This document shows, in pieces, positions 34,053-45,759 of a stretch of DNA of 64,000 nt. Positions within the stretch are counted from its first letter, which is position 1, and the number at the start of each line of letters is the position of its first letter. The stretch comes from Virgibacillus salexigens (lineage in GTDB: Bacteria; Bacillota; Bacilli; Bacillales; Amphibacillaceae): positions 1,178,001 to 1,242,000 of the forward strand of contig NZ_BNEO01000001.1 in the NCBI RefSeq assembly GCF_014905415.1, read 5' to 3'. The position numbers and the translations under genes are program-made. The notes beneath the pieces are model-generated. The model had not been told where the DNA came from and did no database searches. It worked only from the letters and a program-made list of their open reading frames with translations.

Positions 34053-34205
34053 GGGGCTGGGACACACCGAAATAGGTAACCCAAAAGCATGCATTAAACA
34101 TACAGGGGGGTGATAGAACATGTTTTTAGTAAACAAAAAATCCGAACAGATTCGACTGAAATCGTTCGGATTATGCTAGGTATAAGCTGCTTTTGTCTTC
34201 GTCTC
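34053..34205. repeat. Dispersed hairpin element, copy A
   Basis: Left end GGGGCTGGGACACACC, internal hairpin AATCCGAAC...GTTCGGATT (34139-34172), right end TTTTGTCTTCGTCTC. The same parts recur in reverse orientation at 58641-58746. Copy A carries about 45 extra bp between left end and hairpin. It ends at the stop codon of katE copy 2, in the same orientation to that gene as copy B is to its upstream gene, and probably acts as terminator. Confidence 0.7.
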
Positions 34206-36249
34206 AATTAATGACTCGATCCCAATGACGATGGGCAGCAACAGCCTCTATAAAACGTGCTGCAAATTGTTTTGCGCCTTTTTCCTCAATTACTCCTGCT
34301 CCAACTTGGATATTACTTGCCTTCAGCCATTCCTTTCCTTCTTGTGTAGCCCCTAAGGCCTTATAGTGACGAAAAGCTTCCTCTAAATATTCCGTTGTGG
34401 AACGATCAAATGCCTGATTGGTTTCTTTCCCACCGCCAGCATAAATAGCATCATAAAGAACAGCGTTTGTTGTTGTAAAAGTGTGATTGACCATCAAATC
34501 TGTCCCATTTTCACCTGTCACCTTGCCTTGATGATCACTAATAATTTCATATTGAATGTTACTGGCAGTTAACTGATCAAGTATTTCTACAATCTCTTGA
34601 TCGGAAAACCCATTCGTTAGTATAACTCCAACTTTTCTAGTTGCAGGGGAAAACGCAAAATGGGTTTGACTCAATGCTTGGGAGGATTTTTGATTATCTA
34701 CTGCATGCTTATTCGGAACGGTTACTCCAACTTTTTCAGCAATATATGCAGCCAGTTCGTGTTCAATATTAGCAAACATATCAACTACTTGCTGCCGTAC
34801 ATTCCTATCCTTCACTTTCCCAACTTCAAAGCTAAACGCGTCTTTAATATGTTGCTGCTCAGGAGGAGTCATACTATTCCAAAATAATTTTGGTTGTGTG
34901 AAATGATCGTTGAAGCTCTCACTTCTTGACCGTATTACGCGGCCTTCCACCTTTTCCTGATAATGTGCAAAGCCCCCTTGTTGCTCAGTGGCTGGCATTG
35001 GCGTATTTGCTATCAATGAATTGTTGTGATAAGCCACTTTTCCCTTATTAATCGTTTGTCGGTGGTAGCCGTCTCTCTGGTTATTAAAAAATGGACATAC
35101 AGGGCGATTGATAGGGATTTCGTGGAAGTTCGGCCCCCCCAAACGAATCAGCTGGGTATCTGTATAAGAAAATAATCTTCCTTGTAAAAGTGGGTCATTC
35201 GTAAAGTCAATACCTGGTACGACATGGCCTGGATGAAATGCGACTTGTTCCGTCTCTGCAAAAAAGTTATCTACGTTTTTATTAAGGGTCATTTTCCCAA
35301 TAACTTGGATAGGAACATCTTCCTCAGGCCAGATTTTCGTCGGATCTAAAATGTCAAAGTCAAATGCAAACTCATCTTTTTCTTCAATCACTTGAACTCC
35401 TAGTTCATATTCTGGAAAGTCCCCGTTCTCAATTGCGTCGTATAGGTCCTGTCTGTTAAAATCTGGATTTTTACCGGCGATTTTTTGTGCTTCATCCCAT
35501 ACTAGGGAGTGTACTCCTAGCTTTGGAATCCAATGAAATTTCACAAAATGGGTTTTCCCTTGATCATTTACAAAACGAAATGTATGGATACCAAACCCCT
35601 GCATCATTCGAAAACTCCGTGGTATAGCTCGATCGGACATTAACCACATTACCTGATGTGCGGACTCCTGATTATTCGCAACAAAGTCCCAAAAAGTATC
35701 ATGGGCAGAAGAAGCTTGAGGGATTTCATTGTTTGGTTCCGGTTTTAGAGCATGAATAACATCAGGGAACTTAATACCGTCCTGTATAAAAAATACAGGC
35801 ATATTATTTGCAACAAGATCATAGTTTCCTTCTTCTGTATAGAATTTCGTCGCGAATCCCCGAACATCTCTAACAGTATCTGCAGAGCCACGGAATCCGA
35901 CCACCGTTGAAAAACGGACAAATACTGGTGTTTTTTGCCCTGCTTTTTGTAAAAATCCTGCCTTCGTAATATCCTTCATCGATTCATACGTTTCAAAGTG
36001 ACCATGTGCAGCAAATCCTCTAGCATGAACAACTCGTTCGGGGATACGCTCATGGTCAAAATGTGTCATCTTCTCTCTGAAATGAAAATCTTCCATCAAA
36101 GTCGGTCCACGTTCACCAGCAGTTAAGGACAATTCATCATTAGTTACTTTTAGACCTTGATTCGTCGTCAAATGCTTCTTTGCATCATCAACTTTAAATG
36201 GTTCTAATTGTTCTTGCTTTTTATTTTCGTTTTTCCTTTCATCACCCAT
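34204..36249 (-). CDS. Large-subunit catalase, KatE type (copy 2)
   Basis: 681 aa from ATG 36249 (AGAGGGTG upstream; the frame is open to 36300 without RBS support). Distal His75 in [12 protein letters not shown], proximal [19 protein letters not shown], then a DJ-1-like C-terminal domain beginning [19 protein letters not shown]. The catalase core is very close to copy 1; the C-terminal domain has diverged much more. It has its own upstream region and does not share copy 1's SigB-like promoter, so the two are probably expressed under different conditions. Confidence 0.93.
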   Translation of the reverse strand: MGDERKNENKKQEQLEPFKVDDAKKHLTTNQGLKVTNDELSLTAGERGPTLMEDFHFREKMTHFDHERIPERVVHARGFAAHGHFETYESMKDITKAGFLQKAGQKTPVFVRFSTVVGFRGSADTVRDVRGFATKFYTEEGNYDLVANNMPVFFIQDGIKFPDVIHALKPEPNNEIPQASSAHDTFWDFVANNQESAHQVMWLMSDRAIPRSFRMMQGFGIHTFRFVNDQGKTHFVKFHWIPKLGVHSLVWDEAQKIAGKNPDFNRQDLYDAIENGDFPEYELGVQVIEEKDEFAFDFDILDPTKIWPEEDVPIQVIGKMTLNKNVDNFFAETEQVAFHPGHVVPGIDFTNDPLLQGRLFSYTDTQLIRLGGPNFHEIPINRPVCPFFNNQRDGYHRQTINKGKVAYHNNSLIANTPMPATEQQGGFAHYQEKVEGRVIRSRSESFNDHFTQPKLFWNSMTPPEQQHIKDAFSFEVGKVKDRNVRQQVVDMFANIEHELAAYIAEKVGVTVPNKHAVDNQKSSQALSQTHFAFSPATRKVGVILTNGFSDQEIVEILDQLTASNIQYEIISDHQGKVTGENGTDLMVNHTFTTTNAVLYDAIYAGGGKETNQAFDRSTTEYLEEAFRHYKALGATQEGKEWLKASNIQVGAGVIEEKGAKQFAARFIEAVAAHRHWDRVIN

Positions 36250-36374
36250 GTACAAACACCCTCTCATTGTATTTGTACTTACTATTTCCAACTCCTTCAA
36301 AACTATGAATAACCAGAAACAGCATGTTATAATTTAATTAAGGAACAGCTTTATTCCATAAGGAGTGAGCGAAT

Positions 36375-36764
36375 ATGAGCAAGATTATCCTATTTGACGG
36401 TGTTTGTAACTTTTGTGATCAAAGTGTTCAGTTTATTTTGAAACGCGATAAGCAAGAACAATTTAACTTCGCCTCCATTCAGGGAGACGCTGGACAGGAA
36501 CTACTAAAAATAAATCATGTGCCAACTGATATAAATAGTTTCATCCTAATTGACGGGCATCATACGTATTTTAAATCAACTGCAGCTCTGAAGATATGTA
36601 AAGAATTAAAAGGTGCTTGGAAGCTGCTATATGGATTTATTATCGTTCCTAGGCCAATACGGGACTTCCTATATGGGATTATTGCCAATCACCGATATAA
36701 ATGGTTCGGACATAAACAAAGCTGTACGTTACCTTCTCCTGAGACGAGGAAACGATTTTTATAA
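36375..36764 (+). CDS. yuxK: DCC-family thiol-disulfide oxidoreductase (YuxK-like)
   Basis: 129 aa, DUF393/DCC family. The name-giving motif is at the N-terminus: FDGVCNFCDQSVQFILKRD, with CxxC in thioredoxin-like position, and a C-terminal NHRYKWFG block is typical. Predicted cytosolic thioredoxin-fold protein of unknown substrate. AAGGAGTG precedes ATG. Divergent from katE copy 2; a half-matching PerR-like TTATAA stretch lies in the shared 125-bp gap but is too weak to call. Confidence 0.85.
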   Translation: MSKIILFDGVCNFCDQSVQFILKRDKQEQFNFASIQGDAGQELLKINHVPTDINSFILIDGHHTYFKSTAALKICKELKGAWKLLYGFIIVPRPIRDFLYGIIANHRYKWFGHKQSCTLPSPETRKRFL

Positions 36765-36766
36765 TG

Positions 36767-36806
36767 AATAAACCCGAAGTGTCACGTGACACTTCGGGTT
36801 TATTTC
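36767..36806. terminator. Bidirectional terminator, 38-bp perfect palindrome
   Basis: Two 19-nt arms meet without a loop at 36785/36786 (core GTGTCACGTGACAC). It separates yuxK from the convergent rlmN. Confidence 0.88.
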
Positions 36807-37873
36807 TAACCTACGTTCTTTTTCTTTATTTGTTTACTACGTAACTGCCCGCAGGCTGCATCAATATCTGCACCGTTCTCCCAACGCACACCACAATTAA
36901 TCCCTTGTTCCTTCAAGGTCTCAAAAAAAGCTTGGATAGAAGTCGATTCACTACGCTGATATTGGTTATGTTCATCAACGGAATTATAAGGAATCAAATT
37001 CACATAGGCTAAATGCCGATGATCATATAACAGCTTCGCTAATTGCAAAGCCTCTTCTTTATGATCATTTACATCTCTTAGCATAATATATTCATACGTA
37101 ATTCGACGATTGGTTTTCTCTAAGTAATAATCTACAGCCTTCATCAATTTTTCAATTGGAAATGCTTTATTGATCTTCATAATCTGCGTACGCAGCTCAT
37201 TATTTGGAGCGTGAATAGAGATAGCAAGGTTTACTTGAATACCGGTATCAGCAAATTCATAAATCTTATGAGCTAATCCACTTGTTGAAACTGTAATATG
37301 TCTAGCACCAATATTTAGCCCACGATCATCATTTACAACATATAAGAAGTCCATCAAGTTTGTAAAATTATCAAAAGGCTCACCAATACCCATAACAACA
37401 ATATGACTTACCCTCTCATCTTCTCCACGAGAATCCAAATGCTTTTGTACATTCATAATTTGTTCTACGATCTCACCACTTGACAAGTCTCGATTCTTCT
37501 TCAATAATCCACTAGCACAGAATGTACAACCAATATTACAGCCAACTTGTGTGGTCACACATACAGACAATCCATAATTAAACCGCATCAACACCGTTTC
37601 AATTAAATTGCCATCAGCTAGCCGAAACAAATACTTAATTGTACCATCTTTAGATTCTTGTTTAATTTCCTCTTCTAACGTTCCTAATATAAAATGATCC
37701 TCGAGTAAAGCGATCGTTTCTTTGTTCACATTGTTCATGTCAGAAAAATGATTGACACGTTTCTTATATAGCCAATTCCAAACTTGATCCACGCGAAAAC
37801 GCTGCTGGCCATGCTCTATCAACCAATCTGTAAGCTGTTCGTATGTCAGTCCATAAATGGATGGTTTACTCAT
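36806..37873 (-). CDS. rlmN: RlmN-family 23S rRNA A2503 C2-methyltransferase
   Basis: 355 aa radical-SAM enzyme. The cluster motif CNIGCTFC gives C112, C116 and C119; the methyl-carrying cysteine is in [12 protein letters not shown] near the C-terminus; GIGEPFDN is the SAM-contact motif. It methylates A2503 of 23S rRNA and A37 of some tRNAs. The [17 protein letters not shown] segment and CGVRWENG near the C-terminus differ from my recollection of the main B. subtilis RlmN, so this could be a second paralogue or a Cfr-related lineage; RlmN activity remains the best call. Confidence 0.85.
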   Translation of the reverse strand: MSKPSIYGLTYEQLTDWLIEHGQQRFRVDQVWNWLYKKRVNHFSDMNNVNKETIALLEDHFILGTLEEEIKQESKDGTIKYLFRLADGNLIETVLMRFNYGLSVCVTTQVGCNIGCTFCASGLLKKNRDLSSGEIVEQIMNVQKHLDSRGEDERVSHIVVMGIGEPFDNFTNLMDFLYVVNDDRGLNIGARHITVSTSGLAHKIYEFADTGIQVNLAISIHAPNNELRTQIMKINKAFPIEKLMKAVDYYLEKTNRRITYEYIMLRDVNDHKEEALQLAKLLYDHRHLAYVNLIPYNSVDEHNQYQRSESTSIQAFFETLKEQGINCGVRWENGADIDAACGQLRSKQIKKKNVG

Positions 37874-38027
37874 TATCTACCCTCATTTCTAGAAAATCTA
37901 GTCTTCTTAACAACGCAAAGACATTGATTTACCGTTCAACCGTAAAAAGTTTTCATTCACCTTACTATCTTACTGCATCTATGATCTTGTTGCAAACACA
38001 GGTTGGCTAATCATGCAGCTATTCAAA

Positions 38028-38076
38028 AAGAAAAAGGTGCCAATATCCTTTAGAAAAGAAAATTGATACACCTTTT
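38028..38076 (-). terminator. Terminator of gltAB
   Basis: AAAAGGTG (minus strand, 38069-38076) pairs with CACCTTTT (38032-38039), with CAAT/ATTG continuing the stem; T-rich sequence follows. Confidence 0.6.
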
Positions 38077-38083
38077 ACACTTG

Positions 38084-39574
38084 TTATGGTAACATCGTTT
38101 CTCCCATAAGATATCGATCACATTCTCTTGCAACGCCACGACCTTCATTAATCGCCCAGACGATCAGGCTTTGGCCTCGGCGCATATCACCGGCTGCAAA
38201 CACACCTTCTACATTGGTTCTAAAATCATTATAATCAGCAGCAACCGTTGATTTTGCGGTTGTTTCTACTTGCAGCTGATCCAGTAGATCTTGTTCCGGT
38301 CCACTAAACCCAATCGCTATTAGCACAAGATCAGCAGGCCAAACCTTTTCTGTTCCCGGTATTTCATCACGCACTTTATTTCCTTCTTCATCATAACGAA
38401 GTTTTACATTAACTGTATGCACTTCTTTAACATGGCCATGCTCATCACCTACGAATTTCTTCGTCATTACAGCATAGGCACGAGGGTCTTCGCCTAATAC
38501 ACTCGCTGCTTCTTTGTGTCCATATTCCACACGATGAATGGTAGGGTATTGTGGCCATGGATTGGTTTCCATATCACGAACCAATCCTTTTTTATCATAA
38601 ATATCAAATTGCGTCAGACTCTTACAATTATGCCTTACAGACGTAGCTAAGCAATCTGTTCCAGTATCGCCCCCACCAATTACAATAACATCTTTATCAG
38701 CAGCAGAAATATAATTTCCATCTTGCAAGTCTGAATCTAATAAGCTTTTCGTATTAAGGTGTAGAAAATCCATCGCACGATGAATACCTTTTAAATTACT
38801 ACCTTCTACTTGAATATCTCGGTGTACAGTAGCACCTCCACATAAAATAGTTGCATCAAAGTTTTGCTTTAATTCTTCCTCGGTTATATCCTTACCAACC
38901 TCTGTATTCGTGATAAATGTAATTCCTTCTTTCTCAAGAATTTCCACTCGTCGTGTTACTACTTCATAGGATAATTTCATTTCAGGAATCCCGTATGTGA
39001 GAAGTCCTCCAACACGATCTTCACGTTCATAAACCGTAACCAAATGTCCAGCTTTGTTCAATTGTGCAGCAGCAGCAAGTCCAGCTGGGCCTGATCCAAC
39101 AACAGCCACTTTTTTACCTGTACGCTTCGGTGGTAGTTTCGGAACAACCCATCCTTCTTCAAACCCTTTTTCAATAATCGAACGCTCGACCGTACGAATT
39201 GCAACCGGAGGTTCATTGATACCTAGTACACAAGCCCCTTCACAAGGAGCCGGGCAAGCAATACCTGTGAATTCTGGAAAATTATTTTGCTCATGTTCCC
39301 GAGCTAGCGCTTCTTTCCATTTCCCTTCATAAACAAGTTGATTCCATTCAGGGATGAGATGATAAACCGGGCAGCCGGAGGTTACCCCATTTATTTCCAT
39401 TCCCACATGACAAGTAGGTACGCCGCAATCCATGCAACGTGCCCCTTGTGTTTGTACTTCTTGATCTGTTAATGGCACCGTGTAGTCGTACCAATCCTTC
39501 GTACGAATCGAAGGTTCTCGTTCTCTTCTTACTTGTCTGCTGTATTCCATAAACCCTGTCTGTTTCCCCATCAA
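38084..39574 (-). CDS. gltB: Glutamate synthase, small subunit
   Basis: 496 aa. N-terminal 4Fe-4S cysteines in [12 protein letters not shown] and [12 protein letters not shown], then FAD-binding [15 protein letters not shown] (about 155-169) and NADPH-binding [15 protein letters not shown] (about 297-311). It takes electrons from NADPH and passes them to GltA to reduce 2-oxoglutarate. The gene follows gltA by 66 bp. Either of two adjacent ATGs could start it ([11 protein letters not shown]). Confidence 0.95.
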   Translation of the reverse strand: MMGKQTGFMEYSRQVRREREPSIRTKDWYDYTVPLTDQEVQTQGARCMDCGVPTCHVGMEINGVTSGCPVYHLIPEWNQLVYEGKWKEALAREHEQNNFPEFTGIACPAPCEGACVLGINEPPVAIRTVERSIIEKGFEEGWVVPKLPPKRTGKKVAVVGSGPAGLAAAAQLNKAGHLVTVYEREDRVGGLLTYGIPEMKLSYEVVTRRVEILEKEGITFITNTEVGKDITEEELKQNFDATILCGGATVHRDIQVEGSNLKGIHRAMDFLHLNTKSLLDSDLQDGNYISAADKDVIVIGGGDTGTDCLATSVRHNCKSLTQFDIYDKKGLVRDMETNPWPQYPTIHRVEYGHKEAASVLGEDPRAYAVMTKKFVGDEHGHVKEVHTVNVKLRYDEEGNKVRDEIPGTEKVWPADLVLIAIGFSGPEQDLLDQLQVETTAKSTVAADYNDFRTNVEGVFAAGDMRRGQSLIVWAINEGRGVARECDRYLMGETMLP

Positions 39575-39640
39575 AGGCCTCCCTTTCCAAACACCAGTAC
39601 AATCAATTATTTTGATTGATTCTCTCGTTAGGCAAACAAA

Positions 39641-42600
39641 TTATTGCAAGGCACCTACTTCTTTTTTCTCTTCTTTCACTGGTTGTTTACTCTCTTCAAA
39701 AGCTGTCATTTCAGCGTCAAACTTGCTCATACCTCCAGCTCTTAAGGTAGTAATTCGTTCATTTATCGCAACAAATGCTTTTGGAATAATCTTTACAAAT
39801 TGACTTACATATTTATCCCAATACGTTAAGATACGTTCTGCATGCGTACTATTCGTTTCGTTCACATGCTGTTGAATAATTCGATAAAGTCGTTGTATTT
39901 CTTCTTCATCTGCTAATGATTCTACATTTACCAATTCCTTATTAACGTTGTCACGGAAGGAATTCTCTTCATCGAATACATAAGCAACGCCACCAGACAT
40001 ACCAGCAGCAAAGTTTCTCCCAGTACTACCTAGTACAACCACTGTACCGCCAGTCATGTATTCACAGCCATGATCACCTACACCTTCAACAACGATGGTT
40101 GCACCACTATTCCTAACAGCAAAACGTTCACCTGCAAGCCCGCGGATATATGCTTCTCCCCTTGAGGCTCCATAGAATGCAACATTCCCTATGATCGTAT
40201 TTTTTTCCGGAGGGAAGGTAACAATCGGATCTGGATGTACAATGATTTTCCCTCCAGAAAGTCCTTTACCAACAAAGTCATTTGCGTCTCCAATCAGCCT
40301 TAGAGTCATTCCAGGCGGAATAAATGCCCCAAAGCTTTGACCGGCAGATCCATTAAAATTGAGTTTAATCGTATCCTCAGGTAATCCTTGTTCTCCATAA
40401 CGACTTGTTATTTCGCTACCAAGTAGGGCACCTGTTACACGGTTGATATTACGGATTGCTGTTGTAAATTCGACTGCTTTCTTCTTTTCAATTGCCTGTT
40501 TACAGTTTGGAATCAGCTCCTGATAATCAAGGGTCTTTTCAATTCCATGGTCTTGGCTAATCGTTGCATAACGTCCGACTTCAGCGGGAACATCTGGTTG
40601 ATATAATAGGGCAGTTAAATCAACACCCTTTGCCTTCCAATGATCAATGGCTTCATTAAACTGCAATACATCCGTACGTCCTATCATTTCATTAATTGAC
40701 CTAAACCCTAACTCAGCCATTAATTCACGAGCTTCTTGTGCAATAAACTTCATGAAGTTAACCACGTGATCTGGATCTCCCATGAATTTTTTTCGAAGTT
40801 CTGGGTTTTGCGTAGCAATCCCAACCGGACACGTATCTACATGACAGACGCGCATCATTACACAACCTAGTACCACGAGTGGCGCAGTAGAAAAACCATA
40901 TTCCTCTGCCCCTAGTAAACTAGCAACAATAACATCTCTTCCTGTCATCATCTTACCGTCTGTTTCTACAACAATTCGATCCCTTAAACCATTTAATAAT
41001 AGGGTTTGATGTGTTTCTGCAAGACCTATTTCCCAAGGCAATCCAGTATGTTTTAAACTAGTACGAGGAGCAGCACCTGTACCACCATCATACCCACTAA
41101 TTAATACTAGGTCGGCACGCCCTTTTGCTACGCCAGCAGCAATTGTACCAACACCTACTGCAGAAACGAGCTTGACACTTATACGAGCTTTTGGATTCGT
41201 ATTTTTTAAGTTATGGATTAATTCTGCCAAATCCTCAATCGAATAAATATCATGGTGTGGCGGTGGAGAAATAAGTTCAACCCCTGGAGTAGAACCACGC
41301 ACTTCAGCTACCCATGGATATACTTTCTTCCCTGGCAAGTGCCCACCTTCTCCAGGTTTAGCTCCTTGTGCAATTTTGATTTGAATTTCGTCCGCATTCA
41401 CTAAATAATGACTATTCACACCGAATCTACCTGACGCAACCTGTTTAATAGCACTTCTTCTTAATTCGCCATTTTCATCCCTGGTAAATCGGTCGGTTGA
41501 TTCGCCGCCTTCTCCACTATTGCTTCGACCGCCAATCCGATTCATCGCAATTGCTAACGATTCATGTGCTTCTTTACTAATAGATCCGAAAGACATTGCA
41601 CCTGTCTTAAACCTATGACAAATCGATTCTACTGATTCTACCTCCTCAATAGGTACAGGTTTTCTGTCTTTAAATGAAAGTAGACCACGAAGGGATTGCA
41701 GGTTTTCTTTTTCATCTGTTAATAGCTGAGAGTATTCTTTAAACAATTCATAATTTCCTGTTCGACAAGCATGTTGCAGTTTGTGAATTGTTTTTGGATT
41801 ATACTGATGATCTTCTCCGTCTTTGCGGTATTGATAATCGTCACCTGCTTGCAAGGTGTTATTTCCTCCACGATTTTCAACAAATCCAGCTTGGTGACGC
41901 ATACGTGTTTCTTGTTCTATTAAATCTAACCCGATACCACCAAGTCTTGATGCTGTATTTGTAAAATACGTATCTATTACATTTTGTTGAATGCCAATCG
42001 CTTCAAAAATTTGTGCCCCACGATAACTCTGAATCGTCGATATACCCATTTTAGACAAAATCTTAATAATACCGTCGGTAACCGATTTAATATACTTTTC
42101 AATGGCTTGCTTCTCTGATAAGCCTTCAATTTCTTGGCGCTCTACTAAATCTTCAATTGAGTGGTAGGCCAAATAAGGATTAATGCCTTCCGCACCATAG
42201 CCAATCAATGTTGCAAAATGATGTACTTCCCTCGGTTCTCCTGATTCGAGTAGTAGGCTAACTTTCGTACGCAATCCTTTCCGAATTAAATGATGGTGTA
42301 GTCCTGAAACAGCTAATAATGCTGGTATAGCAGCTTTGTCTTTGGTAATGCCTCTATCAGACAAGATAAGAATAATAGCACCTTCGTCAATCGCAGCATC
42401 TGCTTCGGTAAATAGACGATCTAATGCTTTTTCCAATGCATTTTCACCATCATTTATATCAAAATGCATAAATAATGTACTTGCCTTAAATCCTTCTAAT
42501 TGCTGGATTCGTAACTTTTCTAACTCTCCATTTTTCAAGACCGGTGTTTTTAGCCGTATATGTCTACAGCTTTCTGCAGTTGGTTGTACTAAATTCCCTT

Positions 42601-44248
42601 CGGCGCCTATCGTTGTTTCTACCATCGTGATAATCTTCTCTCTAATTGCATCAATCGGGGGATTCGTTACTTGCGCAAACAACTGCTTAAAATAGTTATA
42701 GAGCAATTGCGGCTTCTTTGATAGTACTGCTAATGGCGAATCATATCCCATTGAACCAATTGGATCCTTCCCATCCGTTACAAGCGGCTTAATAACTTTA
42801 CTTAATTCCTCTCTTGTATAACCAAAGGCAAGTTGCTGCGTAATTAATTTTTCTTCACCAAATACAGGCTGTCGGTACATAACCTCTGGAATGTCGTCTA
42901 AATCGACTTTATTATTCAGCCATTCTTTATATGGCTGCTCAGATGCGATCTGCATCTTAATATCTTCGTCTGGTACAATTACTCCTTTTTCCAAATCTAC
43001 TAATAGCATTCTACCTGGTTCTAGTCTTCGCTTATATAAAATGTCATCAGCAAATATATCTAAGGCGCCAACTTCTGAACCAAGCACAATCATGCCGCTT
43101 TTTGTTACATAGTACCTGGCTGGGCGAAGCCCATTACGGTCAAGACAAGCACCAATTTGTGTACCGTCAGAAAAAACAAGTGCTGCTGGACCATCCCAAG
43201 GTTCCATTAATGTACTATGGTATTCATAGAAATCACGTTTTTCTTCTTTTATCGCGTCATCATTCGCCCACGGTTCTGGTACCATCATCATCGCTGTATG
43301 TGCCAATGAACGACCTGATAAGTGAAGAAATTCAAAAGTATTATCAAATATTGATGAATCACTGCCTTCGTAATCAATCACAGGTAGGATTTTTTCCATA
43401 TCTTCATCTGTAAAGTATTCTGATGAACAAAGCTGCTCTCTTGCACGCATCCAATTCACATTTCCTCGTAACGTATTAAATTCTCCATTATGAATGGTAT
43501 AACGGTTTGGATGAGATCTTTTCCAACTCGGGAAGGTATTTGTACTAAAGCGAGAATGAACTAACGCAAGAGCAGATTTAAAATCAGGATGGTTTAAATC
43601 GATATAAAAGGCGTCCAGTTGTTCAGGAACTAACATCCCTTTATATACGATTGTACTTGAGGATAAGCTACTAATATATACATCCTCATATTCAGGGGAT
43701 TTTGCAGCTTCTTGTTCGATTCGTTTACGAATGACATATAACTTTCGTTCAAAAGCTTTTTGATCCTTAACATCCTCGGGTTTCTTGATAAAGATCTGGC
43801 GAATCGTCGGCATGCTTTTCGCTGCAACCTTCCCAATAAAAGATTCATTTATTGGAACTGGTCTCCATCCCAGTAACTGTTGTCCTTCCTCGCGAATAAT
43901 CCGTTCGAACATCCTTTTGCATTCCATTCGTATGTCATGACTTCGTGGAAGAAATACCATTCCAACTCCATATTCACCTTTATCCGGGAGATGAATTCCT
44001 TCCTTCGCACACTGTTTTTGGAAGAATCGGTTTGGAATTTGGGTTAGTATTCCAGCACCATCACCTGTACTAGTATCAGCTGACTGACCCCCACGATGTT
44101 CCAGGTTACAAAGAATATTAATCGCATTCTGTACGATATTGTGGGTTTTCTTGCCATTTATATTTGCTATCATCCCGATTCCACATGCTTCATGCTCGAA
44201 ATCAGGATGATAAAGACCCTGTTGTTCAGGAAATCCGTTCTTCGGCAT
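39641..44248 (-). CDS. gltA: Glutamate synthase, large subunit
   Basis: 1535 aa. Class II glutaminase domain with nucleophile Cys22 in [11 protein letters not shown], implying removal of a 21-residue propeptide. The FMN barrel domain carries the 3Fe-4S cysteines in [15 protein letters not shown], and a C-terminal beta-helix follows ([15 protein letters not shown] onward). It makes glutamate from glutamine and 2-oxoglutarate. In B. subtilis a divergent gltC activator stands next to it; none is present here. AAAGGGG precedes ATG. Confidence 0.96.
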   Translation of the reverse strand: MPKNGFPEQQGLYHPDFEHEACGIGMIANINGKKTHNIVQNAINILCNLEHRGGQSADTSTGDGAGILTQIPNRFFQKQCAKEGIHLPDKGEYGVGMVFLPRSHDIRMECKRMFERIIREEGQQLLGWRPVPINESFIGKVAAKSMPTIRQIFIKKPEDVKDQKAFERKLYVIRKRIEQEAAKSPEYEDVYISSLSSSTIVYKGMLVPEQLDAFYIDLNHPDFKSALALVHSRFSTNTFPSWKRSHPNRYTIHNGEFNTLRGNVNWMRAREQLCSSEYFTDEDMEKILPVIDYEGSDSSIFDNTFEFLHLSGRSLAHTAMMMVPEPWANDDAIKEEKRDFYEYHSTLMEPWDGPAALVFSDGTQIGACLDRNGLRPARYYVTKSGMIVLGSEVGALDIFADDILYKRRLEPGRMLLVDLEKGVIVPDEDIKMQIASEQPYKEWLNNKVDLDDIPEVMYRQPVFGEEKLITQQLAFGYTREELSKVIKPLVTDGKDPIGSMGYDSPLAVLSKKPQLLYNYFKQLFAQVTNPPIDAIREKIITMVETTIGAEGNLVQPTAESCRHIRLKTPVLKNGELEKLRIQQLEGFKASTLFMHFDINDGENALEKALDRLFTEADAAIDEGAIILILSDRGITKDKAAIPALLAVSGLHHHLIRKGLRTKVSLLLESGEPREVHHFATLIGYGAEGINPYLAYHSIEDLVERQEIEGLSEKQAIEKYIKSVTDGIIKILSKMGISTIQSYRGAQIFEAIGIQQNVIDTYFTNTASRLGGIGLDLIEQETRMRHQAGFVENRGGNNTLQAGDDYQYRKDGEDHQYNPKTIHKLQHACRTGNYELFKEYSQLLTDEKENLQSLRGLLSFKDRKPVPIEEVESVESICHRFKTGAMSFGSISKEAHESLAIAMNRIGGRSNSGEGGESTDRFTRDENGELRRSAIKQVASGRFGVNSHYLVNADEIQIKIAQGAKPGEGGHLPGKKVYPWVAEVRGSTPGVELISPPPHHDIYSIEDLAELIHNLKNTNPKARISVKLVSAVGVGTIAAGVAKGRADLVLISGYDGGTGAAPRTSLKHTGLPWEIGLAETHQTLLLNGLRDRIVVETDGKMMTGRDVIVASLLGAEEYGFSTAPLVVLGCVMMRVCHVDTCPVGIATQNPELRKKFMGDPDHVVNFMKFIAQEARELMAELGFRSINEMIGRTDVLQFNEAIDHWKAKGVDLTALLYQPDVPAEVGRYATISQDHGIEKTLDYQELIPNCKQAIEKKKAVEFTTAIRNINRVTGALLGSEITSRYGEQGLPEDTIKLNFNGSAGQSFGAFIPPGMTLRLIGDANDFVGKGLSGGKIIVHPDPIVTFPPEKNTIIGNVAFYGASRGEAYIRGLAGERFAVRNSGATIVVEGVGDHGCEYMTGGTVVVLGSTGRNFAAGMSGGVAYVFDEENSFRDNVNKELVNVESLADEEEIQRLYRIIQQHVNETNSTHAERILTYWDKYVSQFVKIIPKAFVAINERITTLRAGGMSKFDAEMTAFEESKQPVKEEKKEVGALQ

Positions 44249-44622
44249 CCCAACATCCCCTTTCTTGACATTAAAATATGCCTTTAAATTTTAAATTGTC
44301 GAATAATTTACCGCAATCTAAAATACTCCCATAAAAGTTTTCAAACTGTTCTACGCATTCGGAAAAAGGTATAGTAGGATTATAATATCATAAAACTAAT
44401 TTTACCTCAAAATTCAGATAAGTTATTTTAATACAAAATTATTAAAATTTAATAAATGAAAACGCTGTCTTTTTCCTATTTTAAAAATTTTTATTCATCT
44501 AAACTGCATGCAATGCCAGGGTTTTTGGGGAGTTTACAAAATATTTCACAAAAATTTCATTTTTTATCGAAAAATTTCTTTTAATTCCTTTTTTGAAAAC
44601 GCTTAAATAAATGAGCTGATTA
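44249..44622. promoter_or_regulatory. gltA upstream region with two cre-like sites
   Basis: ATGAAAACGCTGTCT (44456-44470) fits the cre consensus WTGNAANCGNWNNCW fully; TTGAAAACGCTTAAA (44593-44607) misses one position. CcpA could act on gltAB (minus) or the monooxygenase (plus). The rest is very A/T-rich, with no gene and no GltC-type site I could identify. Confidence 0.45.
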
Positions 44623-44670
44623 TTGGACGGTTATATGAAATACTCGTATCATTTCTTCATAAGAAATGAT
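44623..44670 (+). promoter_or_regulatory. Promoter with palindromic operator before the monooxygenase
   Basis: TTGGAC (44623-44628) and TATCAT (44647-44652) are 18 bp apart. A perfect 10-bp inverted repeat, ATCATTTCTT-CAT-AAGAAATGAT (44648-44670), covers the -10 and start site and ends at the TAGGAG RBS, the position of a repressor operator. The regulator is unknown. Confidence 0.55.
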
Positions 44671-44684
44671 TAGGAGTGAATAAA

Positions 44685-45698
44685 ATGGCAAAGCATTCAA
44701 GAACATTTCAAAATATACCCCTCTCTGTCTTGGATTTGGCTCCTGTAAATGAAGGAAGCACCCCAAGAGAGTCCTTCAAAAACAGTGTAGACCTCGCCAA
44801 GCATGTAGAAAAACTTGGTTTCCATCGCTATTGGTTAGCGGAACATCATAATATGCCTGGTATTGCAAGCTCTGCAACATCTGTTATTATTGGCCATATA
44901 GCTGAAAATACGAATCACATACGAGTTGGTGCTGGTGGAATAATGTTGCCAAATCATGCAACATTAGTAATTGCCGAACAATTCGGAACACTTGAATCCC
45001 TTTATCCTGGACGCATTGATCTTGGATTAGGTAGGGCACCAGGTAGTGATCAAGCTACCGCTTATGCATTACGACGGACATTAAACATGCGTGTAGAAGA
45101 TTTTCCGATGCAAGTGAACGAATTACAGGATTACTTTTCGGATCATCCGGTTTCAAACGTCAAATCAGTTCCAGGTCAAGGTTTAGATATCCCAATTTGG
45201 TTACTTGGTTCTAGTGACTTTAGTGCAAGATTAGCTGCACAAAAAGGGCTCAGCTTCTCCTTTGCAAGTCATTTTGCACCAGCATATACAATTCCAGCAT
45301 TAAATCTATATCGAGAACAATTCCAGCCTTCAGAAGTAATGGAAAACCCGTATGCGATGGTAGGAGTGAATGTGATTGCTGCCGACACAGATGAGAAAGC
45401 ACATTATCTGGCTACCTCCCTTCAGCAGCAATTCTTGAATATGCGGAGAGGGCAACCTACCAAACTAAAACCGCCAATCAAAGATATTGAAGCCCATTTT
45501 TCAGCAATGGAGCTTGAAGCAATTAAGCAATCACTTGATCCACGAACAACCATCATCGGAAGTAAAGAAACCGTCCGAAAAGGGCTGGAGAACTTCTTAA
45601 CGGAAACACAAGCGGATGAAATGATTATTAGTGCCCAAATATATAATCAAGAAGACAGAGAACGTTCCTTTGAGATCATATCTGAATTGATGGATTAA
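44685..45698 (+). CDS. LLM-class flavin-dependent oxidoreductase (luciferase-like)
   Basis: 337 aa from ATG 44685 (TAGGAG 9 bp upstream; the GTG at 44676 overlaps the RBS). Luciferase-like barrel with [43 protein letters not shown] and [13 protein letters not shown], the motifs of the MsnO8/YdbC-like group common in Bacillaceae. Such enzymes oxidise small organics with reduced FMN and oxygen; the substrate is unknown. Single gene with a palindromic operator and strong terminator. Confidence 0.88.
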   Translation: MAKHSRTFQNIPLSVLDLAPVNEGSTPRESFKNSVDLAKHVEKLGFHRYWLAEHHNMPGIASSATSVIIGHIAENTNHIRVGAGGIMLPNHATLVIAEQFGTLESLYPGRIDLGLGRAPGSDQATAYALRRTLNMRVEDFPMQVNELQDYFSDHPVSNVKSVPGQGLDIPIWLLGSSDFSARLAAQKGLSFSFASHFAPAYTIPALNLYREQFQPSEVMENPYAMVGVNVIAADTDEKAHYLATSLQQQFLNMRRGQPTKLKPPIKDIEAHFSAMELEAIKQSLDPRTTIIGSKETVRKGLENFLTETQADEMIISAQIYNQEDRERSFEIISELMD

Positions 45699-45718
45699 CA
45701 TCTAATTATAAGAGCAAA

Positions 45719-45756
45719 CATAAGCCCCCAATGTATTAACACATTGGGGGCTTATG
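45719..45756. terminator. Bidirectional terminator
   Basis: 16-bp arms CATAAGCCCCCAATGT and complement around a short loop, between the monooxygenase and the convergent channel gene. Confidence 0.88.
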
Positions 45757-45759
45757 TAA

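Noticed and set aside
36301-36374. PerR-box-like sequence before katE copy 2 and yuxK
   Set aside because: Only one half of the inverted repeat matches (TTATAA); the other half fails at four positions.
39054-39332. Plus-strand frames inside gltB and gltA
   Set aside because: Shadows of strongly coding minus-strand genes with clear conserved motifs.
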